From assembly GCA_964036275.1 (NCBI GenBank), contig OZ038438.1, positions 10,611,321-10,675,320 of the forward strand: 64,000 nt of DNA, read 5' to 3'. The position numbers and the translations under genes were made by a program. Under the pieces are notes generated by a model. It was not told the origin of the DNA. It ran no database searches and saw only the letters and a program-made list of their open reading frames with translations. This DNA is from Litoditis marina (taxonomy: Eukaryota > Nematoda > Chromadorea > Rhabditida > Rhabditidae). Shown here one piece after another: positions 11,516 through 21,735 of this stretch (position 1 is its first letter; every line of letters begins with the position of its first letter).

Positions 11516-12915
11516 GGGCCACTCTCGTTTTTTGTGGAACCACTGTTCCCACTCTCCACTTTTTTTTTTTCATTAATTATTTTTTTTTTAAAAGTTTTTC
11601 AAAATACAACCATTTTGGGTTAATCACGATTATCGATTGACGCGCCGCTGCGCGTCGCCTAGGTTAATCGATTATCGATTGACGCGCCGCTGCGCGGCGG
11701 TATGCGGCCCACTGTTTCCAAAACACGGCCGCTTCGCGGCCCTGGGTCATGTGTGGGGGCACGGGCAATCGCTGCGCGGCCAAAATCCCAAAAACACGGC
11801 CGCTTCGCGGCCCTGGGTAATGTGCGGGGGCACGGGCATCGCTGCGCGGCCAGAACGGCAGGGGGCCGCTGCGCGGCCCACGGGTAATGTGTCGGGGCAC
11901 GGGCATCGCTGCGCGGCCAAATTCCAAAAAAGGCCCGCTGCGCGGCCCAGAGATATTGGCCACTGTTCCCAAAACTTACTGGCCGCTGCGCGGCCAGGGG
12001 AGGAAAAGGCCACTGTCCTCCAGGTGATTACAGGGCCCCTGACTAGTTTTACGCCCATAATTGGAAAAAAAAAATTTTTGGTCCCGCCCCCTTTAACCCC
12101 ATGTCGATAATCGTGATCCCCATGCCCAACTCCCCATTTCCCAACAAGTTTTAGCCATTTTTTTAATTTTTGACCTTTGACCTCTGCTCCCCCTTTAACG
12201 ACATGTCGATATTCGTGATCCCCGTACCCGTTTTACCTAGTCCCCAACAAGTTTTCAGCCATTTTGAAACATTTTGACCTTTGACCTCTCCGTCCTCCTT
12301 TAACGCCATGGTCATATTCGTGATCAGCACCCTCGATTACCCTACCCCTGAAATTTTTCAGGTCAATTGGAGCACTTTCATTTTTTGACGCGTCGCGTGC
12401 GCGCGTCGCGTGCGTGACCTAAAAAATTCCTACACCATTAGATCCCGTTTAGGTGGGGGGTCATTTTATATAATTACAGCGACCCCTAAAAAATCACTTT
12501 GAAACGAGTTATAAGCCCGAACCCCTTTTCTGGCCAAACTTGTCGCGTCGCGTGCGCGCGTCGCGTGCAATATTTTTTATAAAATTTTTTGGAGGTCCCG
12601 ATCCGCCTCCAGTGGGGGATCATAATATACAATACATTCCTACCCTTATCTCCGACCCGCCAACCACAATTCGCCGATTTCTTCGATTCCACAAATCCTG
12701 GGGGACCCCCCGACCTGTTTTGCGCGTTAATTACGCGTCGCGTGCGAGAAATTTTAAAAAAAAATTTTGCGCAGTCCCGTAGTACACCCCATTTACGGAC
12801 AGAAAACTTTTTATTGTGAAAAAATTTCGTTGAAAAACGGGGGCGCGCTACGCGCGCCCAAAAAAAATCTCAGTACGAAAAATCCTCTCCACCTTTATTA
12901 TATTAAGGACTAGCG
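11516..12915. repeat. GC-palindrome module e
   Basis: Same subtype as module b (GCCACT start, GATTATCGATTGACGCGCC hairpins at 11625-11700). The slot before TTTTTTGGAGGTCCCGA (12540-12570) again holds the GCGTGCGCGCGTCGCG palindrome. It ends in a terminal hairpin at 12841-12859 and the conserved tail. Confidence 0.75.
12841..12859. other. Terminal hairpin of module e
   Basis: Perfect 8-bp stem GGGCGCGC / GCGCGCCC with TAC triloop, followed by an A-run. Confidence 0.75.
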
Positions 12916-13274
12916 ATAAATGATTTTTGTAATTAGTTTTGCCACGGTGCCCTTTTTTTTATTTAAAAAAAAAAGTTTTTCAAAATCCGACCATTTTGAG
13001 CCAAGTTATAGTCAATTTAGTGCCGCCGGCGCGCTCGCCGCGCCTAATGAAGCGTGCGCGCAGCGCACGTCATTATCGATTATTGAGGCAGCCGCAATGA
13101 AGATGTTGACAAAACTTAAACGTTTTTCTGGTAGCCACAGCTGTTTATAACATTTGTGGCGAAAATGAGAGAAATCCGTTTCACAAACCACGCTCACGGG
13201 GTTCATCTAAAGAGAGTCCCACGTCAAAAAAAACCAACGAAACCCCCTTACCAGCTTTATAGAGAGGAGAGCGC
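12916..13274. repeat. Short module f
   Basis: About 360 bp with the same kind of tail (CGAAACCCCCTTACCAGC then TTTATAGAG). It carries a hairpin at 13053-13069 whose loop is GCA on the + strand, i.e. the GNA face is on the opposite strand from the other modules. It lacks the hairpin array and the triplicate repeat, so it is either truncated or a minimal derivative. Confidence 0.5.
13053..13069. other. Hairpin of module f, loop GCA
   Basis: Perfect 7-bp stem CGTGCGC / GCGCACG with loop GCA. Orientation of the loop is inverted relative to the TAC hairpins. Confidence 0.6.
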
Positions 13275-14630
13275 ATATCTTTCCCATTTGACACGTGTAA
13301 ACTGAATTTTTTGGCATTCTAACATCGATATTCGGATTCTACGTGGTTGATTACACTATTTTATGATGTTTTAGGAAAAAAATATTTTTTTTCCCATTTT
13401 TCACCCCATACCAACCATCAGAAAGTGAAAAAATCGACATTTTCGACTTGTATATCTCGATCAGTTTTTCGAGATAAGAAGTTTATTTTTTTAGAGTGCA
13501 TTATTCTTGGCCATATCTATAAGTGTTTTGAGTTTCAGCCATTTCCGTTCATTCTGAACCTCCGAACGAGATGCCTCAAAATGACAAAAAATTCACATTT
13601 TGAGATTCTCGGCTGAAATTGAGAAAAAACGTGAAAAAAGTGGAAAATTGTTTCAATTGAGCATGTATTCGTTTTAGAATTTGACGCTGATTCCGAAAAA
13701 ACTATACCTCGAATTCTGAAAATTATTTTGAGCTGGTCCGATAACTGGACACCTTTTACTTTAGTGCCACCCTATGAGCCAGCCCAGTCACGTTTACGTG
13801 TAATTGCAGCCACCCAGTAACATTTCTTATGTTGATATTTGGAATCGACATGGTTGAAAACCTTACTCTAGTACTTTCCGCATCAAAAACATTGTATTTG
13901 AAAAAGTTTTTTCAAGTTTAGCCACCCCCAAAAAGTGCCAAAAACCGTTTGCTTATAAATCACAGTTTTTTGGCAATTTTGAAGATATCATCACACAACT
14001 TTCAGAATAGGTTCATAGATACCTCAGATACCAGGTTTACCAACTTTCAGCCCCCTACCATCATTTTGGACTAGTTTACTAGTTGACCCCGGCTCTAAAA
14101 TTTCGTCATCAGTGAATTTGACCTCGCAGATTTTGGTTTACAACTTTTTGTGAAAAATTGGGTGAACGAAATTTTTCACACAATACATCATTAGAAAGCC
14201 CGTGAAGTTTTCTAGGGGGAGAAACAACTTTCACTCACATATCCCCCACCCATAAAACCCACACGGCCGTCCACCACCAATGAAACTTCTATTTCAAGCT
14301 TCAAAAAAATGTCAGTTTCGGCCCACAAAAAAAGCATCTCACGTGTTTTCACGTGATAGCACGTGTTCTGAAATTGTTCTAGAAATGTTTAGCGCATCGT
14401 GTTACCCTATAATCACCTCATTTTCAGATCATTCGCCTGAAAATTCCCTCCAAACCAGAGGCCAAACCTCCGAATTTGGCCGGAATTTGAGTTTTTCTTG
14501 AAAAAAAAAAGTTGTAGATAACATTAGAAACCTTGTAAACTTTACTAAGAAGTTCACTTTTGTACATATAATCATAAAATAATAGTGCAAAAAAATGAGA
14601 AACTTTTTGCAAAACCGGCGCTTGACTACT
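13275..14630. other. Non-coding stretch without recognised features
   Basis: AT-rich sequence with no exon-like reading frame, no splice-bounded coding exon and no obvious tandem structure. It has a few CACGTG motifs near 14340-14365. It separates the module array from the second copy of the 1.7-kb element. Confidence 0.5.
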
Positions 14631-14639
14631 GTCTTCAGG

Positions 14640-14700
14640 CGGGATCGAACCCCGCGTCCTCAGACTGCAATCAAACACGCAAACCGCTATGCTATCCTGT
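14640..14700 (-). other. tRNA-like pol III box pair (SINE-like head)
   Basis: On the minus strand an A-box TAGCATAGCGG (14684-14694) is followed 32 nt later by a B-box GGTTCGATCCC (14641-14651), the spacing of a tRNA gene. The B-box sits in a GCGGG/CCCGC T-stem. A full cloverleaf with matching acceptor stem is not seen, so this reads as a tRNA-derived promoter in a repeat rather than a tRNA gene. The same sequence starts at the gap edge (3970-4020) in copy 1. Confidence 0.55.
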
Positions 14701-16290
14701 TTCCCGGCTCCGAAGGGTCAGCTCGCCGGTATATGGTTCCGGGCCCCGGGGGTCGCGGGCGGCGCGTTGACCTCTTGCTAGCTCATTGTTGAAGATACGA
14801 AAAAAGTTTTTTTTTACGAAAATGATCTACTCTTCAAACTCTACCTGTCCATGTGGATCATTAGGCTGCCAGATGGCTGGGTTCAGAAAGTCAATGTTCA
14901 AAATCGACCTTCTGACGGCTCTTGTAACGTTTTGTGTGGACCGGACTGATGAGTGTGAGGTGTCAAATTGATTGTAGTGAAATTCTCTACATTCTGTCAA
15001 AAAAACTGCAAATCAAAGCTCAACTTACGACCTCACAGGTAGATCAAAACCGCCAAAATTGAAAAATTTTCAACTTTTCAGAAAAACCAGTAGAAAACAT
15101 GGTTTAAAATCATTTTCATGCAATGAGGCGTACATTTTCGAATTCCTTGGGAAAATCTCTATCCGATTCAACAACGAGTGAAACGAAAAAACACGAAAGC
15201 GCGCCGTGCGCGCCAGCGGCGTAATCACTATCAAAACACGACTTTCGGCGAGCCAGTGTGAAAAAATTTTTGGTCAACTTTTTTTTTTCTTTTTTGCACA
15301 GCGCAACATTTCAGAACAAGGACGAACAAAATGATGTAGGTCAAAAAAAATTTGACCTACTTTGAAATTTCAACGTTTACAGCGTGCGCGCGCAACATTA
15401 CGGAATTTTCTGAAATTTTTCAGCAAAGATGCGGGACTGCCCATATGTATACATGTTTCAAATTTCAGCCCAATCGGACAAGTCCTGGACTTTTGCCGTT
15501 TTTGAAAATTTTTTGATCTACGCGTCATTACGCGCCGCGCGCATGCAGAAATTGCAAAATTTGCAAACTATTCAGATGCGCCCAAGTTTTGCGCACAATT
15601 CGAAAACCAATTTTAGCTCCTCAAATTCATTCCGTCGGTCGGTAGAAGCGTGCAACGGGGCTCAATTTAGCCAAAAACACGTTTCGGGCCCTAAAAATCG
15701 ATAAAATTGATTTTTTTCAAATTTTTTTAAAAGATTCGAATTCAGTGGCTTAATACGGTTTCTGTCGCCGTAGAGCTTGTGTTTTTCACGACTTTTTCAT
15801 CTCTGAGATCTGAAAATCGCGCTTGTCGCGCGCGCGCCGCGCGCAAAGTTGCGGCTGGACCCAAAATTTTTGCTTCAGAATGACCGCCGTCAAAAGTTTC
15901 TACGACCCAGTAAGCTTTTTAGCGCGATCTCATTCGTCGTTTTCGAGAAAATCAAAAAACAAATTTTTTTTGCAAAAAGTTTTACCTTTTTAAAACACGC
16001 GCAGTGCGCGCCGCGCAAAAGCTAGAAAAAAAATTTTATTGCTCAATCGATTGGAAAACTATTTAGGCAAACTTTTTTTATTATTAAAAGCGATTTTGTA
16101 AAAATCAACATGCCAGCCACTACAACTCCTGAAAACACGAAAATTTCACTTTTTGGCGGAAAGTGCACGACGTTTGGACGTACTGTGCACGCGTGCATGT
16201 ACATTTTTACAAAATTCATACATGAATCGCGAGACGACGATGATCGCATACGAGAATTTTTAAAATGAACAAAAAGTCCTATACGGCATG

Positions 16291-16305
16291 GCGCGCTACG
16301 CGCGC
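16291..16305. other. Terminal hairpin, loop TAC
   Basis: GCGCGC / GCGCGC stem with TAC triloop, identical to the hairpin at 5622-5636. Confidence 0.7.
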
Positions 16306-16457
16306 GGAAAGGCAAGTAGGGCCCGCTGGATCAACGCAAACCCCCTACCACCTTTATAATATATAGGACCTGTATCAGTGTTTCCTCTCTCTCATCATGC
16401 CTACCTTTTCCTGTGAATACGGTTGACCTGCAAATGATCCTGTGAATACTTTCATAT

Positions 16458-16985
16458 TTTCTCGTTCTGTTTCAGATGTCCCCGGTAAGAAATGAGAAGA
16501 AGGTATCACCATCACACTCTTGTCCAGAGAAGTGTGGTTCGAGCATGCGGCTGGATAATTTGATTATTCATTTGAAGAATAAACACATGTACGGACGACG
16601 TGGTCCGCTCACTGGTCGGGGCGAATTCACTGGAGAACCGGGTCCCTTCCCGAACCAAACCGCGAAACCGGTCACTGGGAGAACCGAAACCGATTTTGTG
16701 AACCGGACCCGGTTCTCCAGTGAGTGCTTCGAACCGAACCGACGTTAATCATGAGTTAAACAAGCAAGTCGTAGACAAGGTCAAATGACTCTATCCCGGT
16801 TCGGTTTCGAAGCATTCACTGGAGAACCGGTCGGTTTCAAAAGGTCGGTTTCGGTTGGTTCGGTTCGGGTTTGAATAATCAAATTATCCCAGCCGCATGC
16901 TCGAACCACACTTCTCTGGACAAGAGTGTGATGGTGATACCTTCTTCTTATTTCTTACCGGGTACATCTGAACAGAACGAGAAAT
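16458..16985. mobile_element. Foldback element with zinc-finger exon in both arms
   Basis: Inverted repeat of about 110-125 bp per arm (16458-16580 and 16868-16985), differing at a few positions. The centre contains further inverted copies of CACTGGAGAACCGG and GGTTCGGTT. Each arm includes a TTTCAG or TTCAG acceptor directly followed by an ATG-initiated coding stretch, so the arm looks like a captured or duplicated exon. No transposase is present and no clear target-site duplication could be assigned. Confidence 0.65.
16474..16616 (+). pseudogene. C2H2-like zinc-finger exon in the left foldback arm
   Basis: After the TTTCAG at 16469-16474 the frame beginning MSPVRNEKKVSPSHS continues with a Cys-x3-Cys pair (SCPEKCG), a 12-residue spacer with hydrophobic pattern MRLDNLIIHL, and a His-x4-His pair (HLKNKH), the spacing of a classical zinc finger with a slightly wide Cys pair. 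The frame runs on into arm/centre sequence rich in Pro, Gly and Arg, which is unlikely to be genuine protein. No neighbouring exons of a host gene were identified. It may be an exon carried by the element. Confidence 0.35.
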
Positions 16986-17234
16986 TATGGAAGATAAACA
17001 TAATATTCATTGAATTGAAGTATTTTTTATTTTCTATAATAGTGTGGTAATGTAATTTATCAACAAAATATATAAAAAAAAGGCCTTAGATTGAATGTAA
17101 ATGCAATATAGTAGTAAGTAATTCGAAAAAGACTGAAGAAATTTTTGAGTCCGGAGAAAAAATAGGAAAATCGTGCCCCAACTCGAATTTTCAAATTTCG
17201 CGCAAATTTCAGGCGCTTGGGCGGACCACTCAGG

Positions 17235-17345
17235 ACTGGGCGGTCACCGGGCCCCGCCATTGTCTGAGAGCCAACTTTCGTCCACGGGACCGTCCCACTT
17301 TTTGGTCCACGGGGACCGTCCCACAATTTGTTTACGCGATAAATC
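17235..17345. repeat. Foldback relic with GTCCACGGGACCGTCC
   Basis: Contains CCACTTTTTGGTCCACGG flanked by inverted GGACCGTCC motifs, the same core as the palindromic element at 21600-21735. Confidence 0.5.
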
Positions 17346-17594
17346 AAAGCGCGCCGCCGCTGCTCGACCATGGCCAGTCCATCGATTGAACTGCTTGATC
17401 ATACTCTGCCAATTACTCCGAGTGACGGTTGTGAACATTGGCTCTTTTTTATTATTATTTTATTTAAATAATTTAGAATTAGGAAAAACTGTTTATTTTC
17501 ATGAAAAATTATCTGTTTATTTTAACGTCATTCAGGTCCTTCTGTCATTTTGTTTTTGATTTCTAACATTCGAGTTTCTCAATGTGTTTTACAG

Positions 17595-20500
17595 TTCTTT
17601 GCTTTTCTAAAGACGCTGTCGTCCACGGAGCAGAAACTTCTCGCAGAAAATGATGTGAGTTCTAAACAATATTTTTAACTTCATGTCATTTAGGTCTCGC
17701 TATACGAAAAACAGTTCAATTACATTCAAGAATCTTTAAGTCCTCAAAATTAAGTCACCTTTTGCCGTAATACATTTTTACTCCTCGTCCATTTCAACTG
17801 AGTATTCAGTAAGTGCACACTTTCCGCTGTTTCCATGTGAAAGGCATACTTGCGAAGATTAGAGTTTTTTCTACAGATTGTCGGCGTGCAATGTTTCTAC
17901 AATTGTGGGAAGGAGGGACATCGTTCGCGTTCTGCCGAGTGTTCGCAGCCACGAAAACCGCGTGAAGGTAATTATTTTCTTTTTTTGTAAAAATTAAATA
18001 ATAATTGCGATTGGGTACGAATGAATGCTGGTTTTGGTCTAATTCATTTTTCTTTTCAACCCATACATGGAAATCTTTTGTCTATTTTTCTTGTAATAAT
18101 AACGAAATTTGATCCTTCTTCATTCTGATCCAACATTGTGACCGCATTTTGGAAATAACTGGTTTCTTTTATAAAGTAGTTTGTGTGAGGTCTGAATAAT
18201 TTATCTTACTCCAACTATTTTTTACCACCTTGCAGGCCTCCCGGTCACTTTCCCGAAAACCGGACCCTGCTCGTTTTGCTGGCTGATGGCGTAGGTCGCA
18301 CGATTTACCGCCTAACTCGTCAGCAAGAAACAAGAACTGCACAAGAAACATAAGTGAGTGCCTGGTCTGTTTTCTTTTTGTAGTTTGAATCATTCGGTCA
18401 TTAAGAACGTTCATATACGGTGTTGAGTGGAGCATTTCCCCTTCTCATGCAAGTGTTTTTGAATTGTTTGGTTTCAAAAAAAAACAGTTTACATCTAGGG
18501 ACCTACGAGAAAGGGCGATTTCCTTTGTTCTTTCCTCCACGTGAAAATGAGTAAAAGAAAGCGTTTCAGGAATTACAAGTTTGTTCACAATAGTGAACCC
18601 TGAACTATGAAAAAAGCAACTAAAAAACATCACATTTTTCATGACTTTTCGTTACACAGTTTTCTGGAAAAACGTTACTTTTAGTATTGCTTTGCAGGGA
18701 AGAAAGCCGTTCAGCATGTACGGAGGAGTCCTTCACCTTCAAGCTAAGGTACTGTTATAACTGCACATGTTTTTTTCTTTTCTTCTGTTACTTCTGTAGT
18801 TTGTTGTCGGTCTATGGTTACTGGAACTGGAGTATACTAATTGCTGGCAGCGTTTGAAATTCCCACAACTTTGCCTAAAAAAAGCGACAAAAAAACAGCA
18901 GTTTATTTGAAGGGAAGAATATCAGCTTACTTACTTACATACTTTTCAAATGACCAGGTCTTACATGTCTTTAGAAATCGAAAATATGTTTTTGTCACGG
19001 TTAATACTCAACTAACATAGGATGTTTTTTTGTGTTTGAATATTGGGTCTTCCTCTAGGGATGGTTAGGTCAACGGTCCAATGTATTACCAATTATAGAA
19101 ATATCTGTTTTTTGCAGAGGCAGCCTATCCCGATTGAAAAACTGGCAGACTAGGATCAAATGAAGATCAGTTGGCGGTAGAGGTTGGTTGCTATTATGAT
19201 ATTAATAATAATAATGTTTCTACAGCATTTATACGAGGTGGCATGTGGAGAGAGAAGGGGGAAGGATTGGAGAGAAAATGTAGAGGGAGGGGTATGAAGA
19301 AAGAGAGGGATGTGAAGAGTGATAGAGGGAGAGATGTGAAGAGAGAAAGAGAGGGATGTGAAGAGTGATAGAGGGAGAGATGTGCAAAGACAAAGAGAGG
19401 GGGGTGAAGAGAGAAAGAGAGGGATGTGAAGAGAGAAAGAGAGGGATGTGAAGAGAGAAAGAGAGGGATGTGAAGAGAGAAAGAGAGGGGGGTGAAGAGA
19501 GAAAGAGAGGGATGTGAAGAGAGAAAGAGAGGGATGTGAAGAGTGATAGAGGGGAGGGATGTGAAGAGAGAAAGAGAGGGATGTGAAGAGTGATAGAGGG
19601 AGAGATGTGCAAAGACAAAGAGAGGGGGGTGAAGAGAGAAAGAGAGGGATGTGAAGAGTTATAGAGGGAGGGATGTGAAGAGAGAAAGAGAGGGATGTGA
19701 AGAGAGAAAGAGAGGGGGGTGAAGAGAGAAAGAGAGGGATGTGAAGAGAGAAAGAGAGGGATGTGAAGAGTGATAGAGGGAGAGATGTGAAGAGAGAAAG
19801 AGAGGGATGTGAAAGAGTGATAGAGGGAGAGATGTGCAAAGACAAAGAGAGGGGGGGTGAAGAGAGAAAGAGAGGGATGTGAAGAGAGAAAGAGAGAGAG
19901 CGGTGTGGACGAGTGATAGTGAGGGCAGAGGGATGTAATCTCGCAAATAGTCCATGCTCATAAGGACCGGTCATTGGGTCTGTGTTTTACGACCAATTTA
20001 TACTTTCTAGATGGGGAGGGGGAGGGGGGGTTAAGGCCGGTTTTTTTGGTCATCTTCAACAGAGAGACATGGAGGAATTGAGAGAGAAAGAGAGCGTGAG
20101 GGAATAAGAACTAGGAAGAATTGTTATCATCTCAACTCATACACCGCCAAGGGTCCTCTCATTTTTTTCCGAAAGCTTGCGGAGTGTACCGCTGTATGGA
20201 CGATAACCCATTGGTTGTCTCTTGCAGGTCACCCGTTTCATACAGCTGTACCCTTCGTCCATACAGGGCCTACTATAATTTAGCTAACTGGGTCACGCGT
20301 CCCATACCACCCTACCCATCGTCCCATACCACCTTACTTTGCTTGAACTAACTGGGTTTTACGCGTCAAATACGCTTTAACTCACTTTGAATACTTTCCG
20401 AAAAATCTTTCATCTATACTGGAACAATTTGCTAAGTAATTTTGAAAGTCATTCAAAATGCAATTTCATACTGTAAGTGAGCACATATATGTGCAAAATA

Positions 20501-21465
20501 CTTGTTAACTTATACTGTGTGGCAGTGTTAGTGTCTTCAAGGCAGACTGAATCGATCCTACCGTTCCCATCCAGCCAAGGAGCACCAGGAGAGGCTTCAG
20601 CTTTCGTAGATATAATTTATCGTGGGGTCTGGGGTGGGAATCGAACGTGTGATCCTTTGACTGGTGGGTGGCATCTTAGCCACTACACTGTTTCTAACTA
20701 CTTTACTCAACTTTTCCGTTCTGTCATCTACCTCTCACTAACTACTCACTGCGATAGGTTAAAAGATAATTGTAATGCAGTGGTTGGGTGCCCTAAGGAA
20801 GACATGAACAGAATACAGAAAAAATGAGATAAATTTGTAAATAAAAGAAACAAAACTTATAAAAATGTTAACCATTGTTGTTGTTTCCTCTTTCTCTTGC
20901 TTTTCAGTCAAATAAGTGGCTTTCCAGAAAATTTACTTGGGAGAGGGAAGTTATTTAGTTGTATGTGTGAATCAGAAAGAGTGAGGGAGAGAGTGGGAAA
21001 GAAAGCGATGTAGATAGTTAGAGATATTATCGACAGTGAAATATTCTCTCTCTCTCTCTCTCTGCCATTCCCGTTCCCTCCTCTCTCACCTTCTCCCACT
21101 GTTATTGCACACACAACCTCTCCTCTTCTCGCTTTCTCGCTCGCTCTATCCTCCTTCCTTCTCCTACTCTCTTACCTAACCCCCTATTCCCATGTCCTTC
21201 GCTTCAATGTTTTCTCTATTTAGAAGAGAGTGAAAGAAGCTTGTAAGAAAGGTAGAAGAGAGAGAGAAAGATAAAGGAAAATATAGAGCTGTTAGTCCAT
21301 TGTAGTATTTATGCATTGAGTCCACCTATATAGTATATCTCCATTTTATTATTGATTCCATTCCAGAATATTTCGCAGCAAACTGAGGAAGAACCTCGAC
21401 CGAACAAAATCAAAGCGCGGAGAGCGGAGAAGACCATTTTGACAACAGAAAAGACCAATAATTGA
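17595..21465 (+). CDS. Putative CCHC zinc-knuckle gene, exon structure unresolved
   Basis: Splice-bounded coding exons suggest a gene. Exon 17595-17654 (phase 0) encodes FFAFLKTLSSTEQKLLAEND. Exon 17877-17967 carries the zinc knuckle CFYNCGKEGHRSRSAEC, then SQPRKPRE. Exon 18698-18748 is open in two frames, and the last exon 21367-21465 encodes NISQQTEEEPRPNKIKARR and ends in TGA, with AATAAA 18 nt downstream. The knuckle spacing is Cys-x3-Cys-x4-His-x6-Cys, wider than the canonical Cys-x2-Cys-x4-His-x4-Cys of nucleic-acid-binding knuckles. A candidate exon at 18236-18353 (GPCSFCWLM) would add a second CxxC but meets stops in the expected frame. I could not join all exons in phase. No start exon is secure; a possible ATG lies near 17370. 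It could be a decaying gene or suffer from indel errors. Lineage-specific knuckle protein is as far as the evidence goes. Confidence 0.4.
19243..19915. repeat. Polypurine minisatellite
   Basis: About 0.67 kb of almost pure purine on the + strand, made of a 22-bp unit GGGATGTGAAGAGAGAAAGA plus GA, with variants GAGTGATAGAGGGAGA and GATGTGCAAAGACAAAGAG. The minus strand gives a long Ser/Leu/Phe-rich open frame which is a repeat artefact. It lies in the intron before the last exon of the zinc-knuckle gene. Confidence 0.9.
20625..20690 (-). other. tRNA-like pol III box pair
   Basis: Minus-strand A-box-like TGGCTAAGATG (20672-20682) and B-box-like CGTTCGATTCC (20637-20647) separated by about 24 nt. 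The acceptor ends do not pair, so it is more likely a tRNA-derived SINE head or pseudogene than a functional tRNA. Confidence 0.45.
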
Positions 21466-21482
21466 AATATTGTGATAGTTGC

Positions 21483-21488
21483 AATAAA
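21483..21488 (+). promoter_or_regulatory. Poly(A) signal AATAAA
   Basis: AATAAA 18 nt after the TGA at 21463-21465, followed by a GT-rich stretch (GTTCTAGTTTTTGTTTGT). Supports 21465 as a genuine 3' end for the upstream gene. Confidence 0.55.
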
Positions 21489-21599
21489 TATACACTGAAA
21501 AAGTGTTCTAGTTTTTGTTTGTATCAAAAATTAGCCATTTTGATTTTTAAATATTATGAATTAATTATATATCGATTTTTGAATGAAGAAATGTTCGAA

Positions 21600-21735
21600 G
21601 TTGGGACGGTCCGTGGACTAAAACATCAAAAGTGGACGGTCCGTGGACCGTATTATATCGAGGTCCAGGGACGGTGCACTCCTGGCCCACGGACCGTCCA
21701 CTTTTTGGTCCACGGACCGTCCACTCCAGTGCCTA
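21600..21735. repeat. Palindromic element with GGACGGTCCGTGGACC
   Basis: Two direct copies of GTGGACGGTCCGTGGAC on the left and two inverted copies (GGTCCACGGACCGTCCAC) on the right, around a centre with ATCGAGGTCCAGGGACGG. Related to 17235-17345. Lies between the zinc-knuckle gene and the NOB1 exons. Confidence 0.7.

Larger units (their letters stand above)
14640..16370. mobile_element. 1.7-kb palindrome-bearing element, copy 2
   Basis: Full-length second copy of the element at 3970-5704, same orientation. It includes the tRNA-like head, the GGTCAGCTCGCCGGTATATGG segment, GCGCGCGCGCC runs near 15830, and the terminal hairpin at 16291-16305 followed by the tail CACCTTTATAATATATAGG. No open reading frame is conserved between the copies. 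Confidence 0.7.

Noticed and set aside
5885..12000. CRISPR-like array of palindromic repeats
   Set aside because: Units are contiguous and near-identical with no unique spacers, there are no cas genes, and the genome is eukaryotic.
5705..13274. Helitron assignment for the modules (3' hairpin followed by CTAG)
   Set aside because: The hairpin is about 50 nt rather than ~10 nt from the end, no TC start or A|T insertion site is seen, and no Rep/helicase is encoded; left as unclassified.
19156..19974. 272-codon Ser/Leu/Phe-rich frame on the minus strand
   Set aside because: It is the reverse of the polypurine minisatellite; repeat unit length varies and composition is artefactual.
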